Below, piece after piece: positions 30,953-33,011 of a DNA stretch of 33,011 nt (positions within the stretch are counted from its first letter, which is position 1; every line of letters begins with the position of its first letter). This DNA is from an uncultured Collinsella sp. (GTDB taxonomy: Bacteria > Actinomycetota > Coriobacteriia > Coriobacteriales > Coriobacteriaceae). A program made the translations under genes and the position numbers. The stretch lies in assembly GCA_937934165.1 (NCBI GenBank), contig CALGZX010000105.1, positions 1-33,011 of the forward strand. Direction: 5' to 3'. The notes beneath the pieces were generated by a model. The model saw only the letters and a program-made list of their open reading frames with translations, was not told the DNA's origin and searched no databases.

Positions 30953-32060
30953 TCAGCCGAAAAGCTCCTTGTATAGCGCGTCCATGCGCTTTACCGTCTC
31001 GTGCGCGCTAAGGCGCTTCATGCTGCCGCGCCACGACTGGTAGGATTGGTTGACCTGCTCGACGGTCATAATCCCCTTGGCGACAAGCGCGGCTTGCTTC
31101 TTCAGCTTGCGCCGCTGCCGCGTCACGGAGGAACGGCACGGGCGAACGACAACCTTTCCGCCCTCGCCATATGAAAACCTCTTCTTCAGGAACACGAAGC
31201 CGCGCGTCAGCTTCACAACGCGCGTCTTCTTGCGGTTGATGATGATTCCCAGATCGTCGCAGAGCGCTTCGATGCGCGAAAGAGCGTCCCAAAGCGTCTG
31301 CTTGTCAAGGGCGATGCAATAGCTATCGTCCATGTATCGCCCGCTCGCCAAGATGCCCGGAAGGGACAGCATCAGATGGTCAACGGGCGACGGCAGGGCG
31401 ACGGCTAGAATCTGGTTCGGCTCGCTGCCAAGACCCAAGCCGCGCGCCGTGAGCGTCTATCTGGTCGCTCATGACGCGCTTAACGCGCTCATCGTCAATG
31501 GCTCGGTCGATAAGGCACTTGCATGCGTCGTGGTCGATGTTTGCGAAGTAGTCCGCGAAATCGACCTGCAAGATGTAGCCTTCCGCTCCATGCTTTCGGT
31601 GGTGCTCGACAAGCTGGCGCTTCATGCGTCGAATCGCGTAGTCGGTGCCGCGCCCCTTGACGTTCGCTGTGCATCCCTCGGTGAGGGTAGGCCAGATCGC
31701 GGGCGCAAGCGCGTGACGGCTCAACGATTTCTGTATAACGCGCTCTGAGAAGTGGACAGAGCAGATGTGACGAAGCTTGCCGCGCTCGAACAAGTCAAAC
31801 TCAATGAAGCCGCGCCGGAAGTCAGCGCCCGTGAGAAGGTCGCGCCGTGCTCTCATGATGTTTGGAACGACGCGCGCCATGTAGCGCTGAACGCTCGATT
31901 TCCAACGCACGCCAGCGGCAGCGCCGTTGGCGGCATCGTATAGGTTATCGAGATCGGCGACAGCTTCCAGCGTGCAACCCTCGATGCGCCTAGCCCGGTT
32001 CTCAGCGCGCTTGGCATCGCGCCTTGCGCGCCGCGCAGCCCTGCGCTCTTCAGAGTTCAT
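30953..32060 (-). pseudogene. DGR reverse transcriptase, interrupted by a frameshift
   Basis: The gene starts at ATG 32060. The first frame (to 31380) carries RT motifs 1-3: GRGTDYAIRRMKRQL (about 137-150) and LQVDFADYFANIDH (about 164-177, catalytic D167). The second frame, open from about 31465 to the stop at 30953, carries GLGLGSEPNQ (the DGR form of motif 4), GRYMDDSYCI (catalytic YMDD) and a basic C-terminal end typical of DGR RTs. The join is near 31445, within GGCGCGCGGC, and needs one base skipped (+1). Joined length is about 366 aa, normal for the family. It copies the template RNA with errors at adenines. Frameshift may be real, programmed or an assembly error. Confidence 0.9.
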
Positions 32061-32428
32061 GAGGGCACCCCGCGCGGCTCGCAATCGGCATCCAGCAGCC
32101 GCTTGACGGTTGACCATGAAACGCGGTCGAACGCCGAGAACCGCGCCATGCAAGCAGCGAACGGCAACCGTCGCGGGGTGCATATTTACGGGCTTGCGCC
32201 CGATGGTCGCCCCTTCCTTCCTCAAATGCACGGCGCGCGGCGCTTCCGGCCGCACGGTCTGGCAATGCTTGGGAATCACGGCAGCGGGCGCACCCAGTCG
32301 TTCGTCGGCGCATTGTTGTTGGCATTGCCGTTGCTGTTGACATTGCACGCGCTAGACGAAGACCCGCCCATGACCGACCGCAGCCACCAATTGACGCGAT
32401 GATTTCCAAGGGACAACGCGCGAACATT
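32061..32428 (-). ncRNA. Probable DGR template RNA region
   Basis: The stretch between the avd stop (32429) and the reverse transcriptase start (32060) has no convincing gene. It holds the TR plus about 210 bases of 3' spacer. In the studied BPP-1 DGR, the template RNA spans the TR and flanking spacer up to the reverse transcriptase gene and is bound by RT and Avd. The same layout is inferred here. RNA ends are not visible in the sequence. Confidence 0.6.
32272..32400 (-). repeat. DGR template repeat (TR)
   Basis: 129-bp template copy between avd and the reverse transcriptase gene. Read in the VR frame on the minus strand, it is rich in AAT/AAC Asn codons, the codon bias expected of a TR because A-mutagenesis of AAY never makes a stop. 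By eye it has 25 coding-strand adenines, of which 14 are changed in the VR. Only 2 of the roughly 104 other positions differ. In the target frame the template contains a TGA at 32278-32276, whose adenine is among the changed bases. Confidence 0.95.
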
Positions 32429-32839
32429 CTACCCCTTTCCAATGAGCTTCACGCCCGCGCGAGCGCCCTTTATGAGCTTTATATCGTTCTCGATGCTCTC
32501 TGAGATCTCTTCGAACTTAGCCACCTTGACGGGTAGCTTCATCGCAAGAAGGCATTGCAGGTCTTGGTAAAGCTGGTTTAGGTCTGCCAAGGCAAGCGTC
32601 ATGTAATGCTTGCGTTCCTCGACGTTCCGCTGTGTGTTCGGGTAGAAGGCATCAGCCTTCACAAGGTTGAACACCACGCTTCGCGCCGTCTCCGCCATGG
32701 GGACGGCGAAGATGAAGCGATAGGATTTGGGCACCGCGCCCGAAGTGACAAGGCGCGTCACCTCGTTTCGAATCGAAACCGCAGTGTTGAAATACTCGAA
32801 CGTGCTTAGGTTGCGGTTCCGCACATATACGCCGCTCAA
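32429..32839 (-). CDS. avd: DGR accessory variability determinant (Avd)
   Basis: 136 aa, a four-helix-bundle, strongly basic protein. TTG at 32839 gives the full frame (SGVYVRNRNLSTFEYFNTAVSIRNEVTRLV...). The recognisable family part includes helix 1 'FEYFNTAVSIRNEVTRLV', the central RFIFAVPMAETARSVVFNLVKADAF and a helix with YMTLALADLNQLYQDLQCLLAMKLPV. Avd binds RT and template RNA and is required for mutagenic retrohoming. Position between VR and TR is canonical. A G10 run and a nearby ATG (32849, other frame) make the start uncertain. Confidence 0.88.
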   Translation of the reverse strand: MSGVYVRNRNLSTFEYFNTAVSIRNEVTRLVTSGAVPKSYRFIFAVPMAETARSVVFNLVKADAFYPNTQRNVEERKHYMTLALADLNQLYQDLQCLLAMKLPVKVAKFEEISESIENDIKLIKGARAGVKLIGKG

Positions 32840-32849
32840 TTTGCAACAT

Positions 32850-32859
32850 CCCCCCCCCC
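32850..32859 (-). promoter_or_regulatory. G10 tract at the avd ribosome binding position
   Basis: Ten C on the plus strand, so the transcript reads GGAG then G-run and an ATG directly after it. The ATG frame does not encode Avd; the Avd frame starts at a TTG 10 bases beyond. Length change of the tract could alter expression, or the run may hide an assembly error. Confidence 0.6.
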
Positions 32860-32871
32860 TCCGTGATTTTC

Positions 32872-32909
32872 AAAAAAATACTTCGCCCGCGCTTCGCGCG
32901 GGGAAGTAT
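32872..32909 (-). terminator. Terminator between VR gene and avd
   Basis: Hairpin ATACTTC + CCCGCG / CGCGGG + GAAGTAT (32878-32909, 13 bp with one bulge, CTTCG loop on the plus strand). On the minus strand TTTTTT follows. Only 13-20 bases separate its T-run from the avd ribosome site, so avd, TR and RT depend on read-through, or on an unseen promoter. Confidence 0.85.
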
Positions 32910-32910
32910 G

Positions 32911-32933
32911 GGCGCATGCGCAAGGCATGCGCC
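32911..32933. repeat. 9-bp stem hairpin downstream of the VR (DGR cruciform candidate)
   Basis: GGCGCATGC (32911-32919), loop GCAAG, GCATGCGCC (32925-32933). It lies about 40 bases beyond the VR end on the coding strand. In BPP-1 a hairpin or cruciform just after the VR is needed for efficient retrohoming. Location and size fit; distance is somewhat larger than in BPP-1. Confidence 0.65.
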
Positions 32934-32961
32934 AGACCTGTACCATGTACGGCTGATTTTA

Positions 32962-33011
32962 TCAGCCTAGGAGGAAGCACGGCAGCGGGCGCAACCAGCC
33001 GTACGTCGGCG
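32962..33011 (-). CDS. 3' end of the DGR target protein gene
   Basis: In the frame continuing from base 1, this stretch encodes A-P-T-Y-G-W-L-R-P-L-P-C-F-L-L-G and a TGA stop at 32962-32964. Bases 33002-33011 repeat bases 1-10 with one mismatch, so joining must drop one copy. Either the two window ends belong to one circular gene, or this is the tail of a second VR-bearing gene. The exact register (33011 equals VR position 10) favours one gene. Confidence 0.75.
   Translation of the reverse strand, partial: PTYGWLRPLPCFLLG
32973..33011 (-). repeat. DGR variable repeat (VR), 3' part with IMH-like GC stretch
   Basis: Aligns to template 32272-32310 with offset 701. Differences are at template 32276, 32298 and 32302 (all coding-strand adenines) and 32293 (a G). 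The coding-strand segment from about 32991 to 32978 has no adenine in the template and is unchanged. This matches the expected position and composition of the initiation-of-mutagenic-homology (IMH) element at the 3' end of a VR. Confidence 0.9.

Noticed and set aside
31380..32348. Reverse transcriptase start inside the TR
   Set aside because: The part upstream of 32060 reads the template repeat in another frame (Gln/Cys-rich) and is non-coding.

Overview
The window reads as an almost complete genome (about 33.0 kb) of a temperate, long-tailed (siphovirus-type) phage. GC content is high, a phage-borne gene resembles the actinobacterial integration host factor mIHF, and the lysis and tail genes are of gut-phage type. 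I infer a host among the intestinal Coriobacteriia (Eggerthellaceae-like). The host call is inference; the phage call rests on many recognisable genes. No tRNA, rRNA or CRISPR array was seen.

Nearly everything is on the minus strand. From high to low coordinates: a Cro-like regulator (25.5 kb); an early block of small genes, a DUF4373 replication protein with a repeat-rich possible origin, HNH nuclease, DUF3310, DUF2786, a PAPS-reductase-like protein, a tyrosine integrase, mIHF-like protein, SSB, dUTPase and a late-regulator-like protein (24.9-16.8 kb); a terminator; then a classical HK97-type late operon (HNH, TerS, TerL, portal, protease, capsid, connectors, tail tube, chaperones, tape measure, Dit, tail endopeptidase, BppU-like protein, 16.6-0.9 kb). 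The late operon ends in a C-type-lectin-like protein that runs off the left edge. The right part carries a diversity-generating retroelement (DGR) and the lysis module: CBM protein, coiled-coil membrane protein, holin, C39 peptidase and GH25 muramidase (30.9-28.2 kb). Only 25.6-28.1 kb is on the plus strand: CI-like repressor, DUF2513 protein and large serine integrase, diverging from the Cro-like gene.

The main find is the DGR. A 129-bp template repeat (TR, 32272-32400, minus) matches a variable repeat (VR) that is split between the two window ends (1-100 and 32973-33011). By eye, 14 of the 16 TR/VR differences fall on adenines of the minus-strand TR. The order VR gene, Avd, TR, reverse transcriptase is canonical once the ends are joined. 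The first ten and last ten bases are the same VR positions and differ by one base, at a TR adenine. This suggests a circular or circularly permuted genome whose assembly broke at its own hypervariable site. The joined target protein would be 300 aa. The reverse transcriptase reading frame is interrupted by a frameshift just upstream of the YMDD half.

Other points of interest: two unrelated integrases in one phage; G10 and G12 homopolymers in ribosome-binding positions of avd and an HNH gene; seven same-orientation paired TGGTTT-like motifs with exact 12-bp phasing through the early region; a probable +1/-2 frameshift in the tail chaperone genes; and a cluster of hairpins between the Cro-like gene and the early operon.
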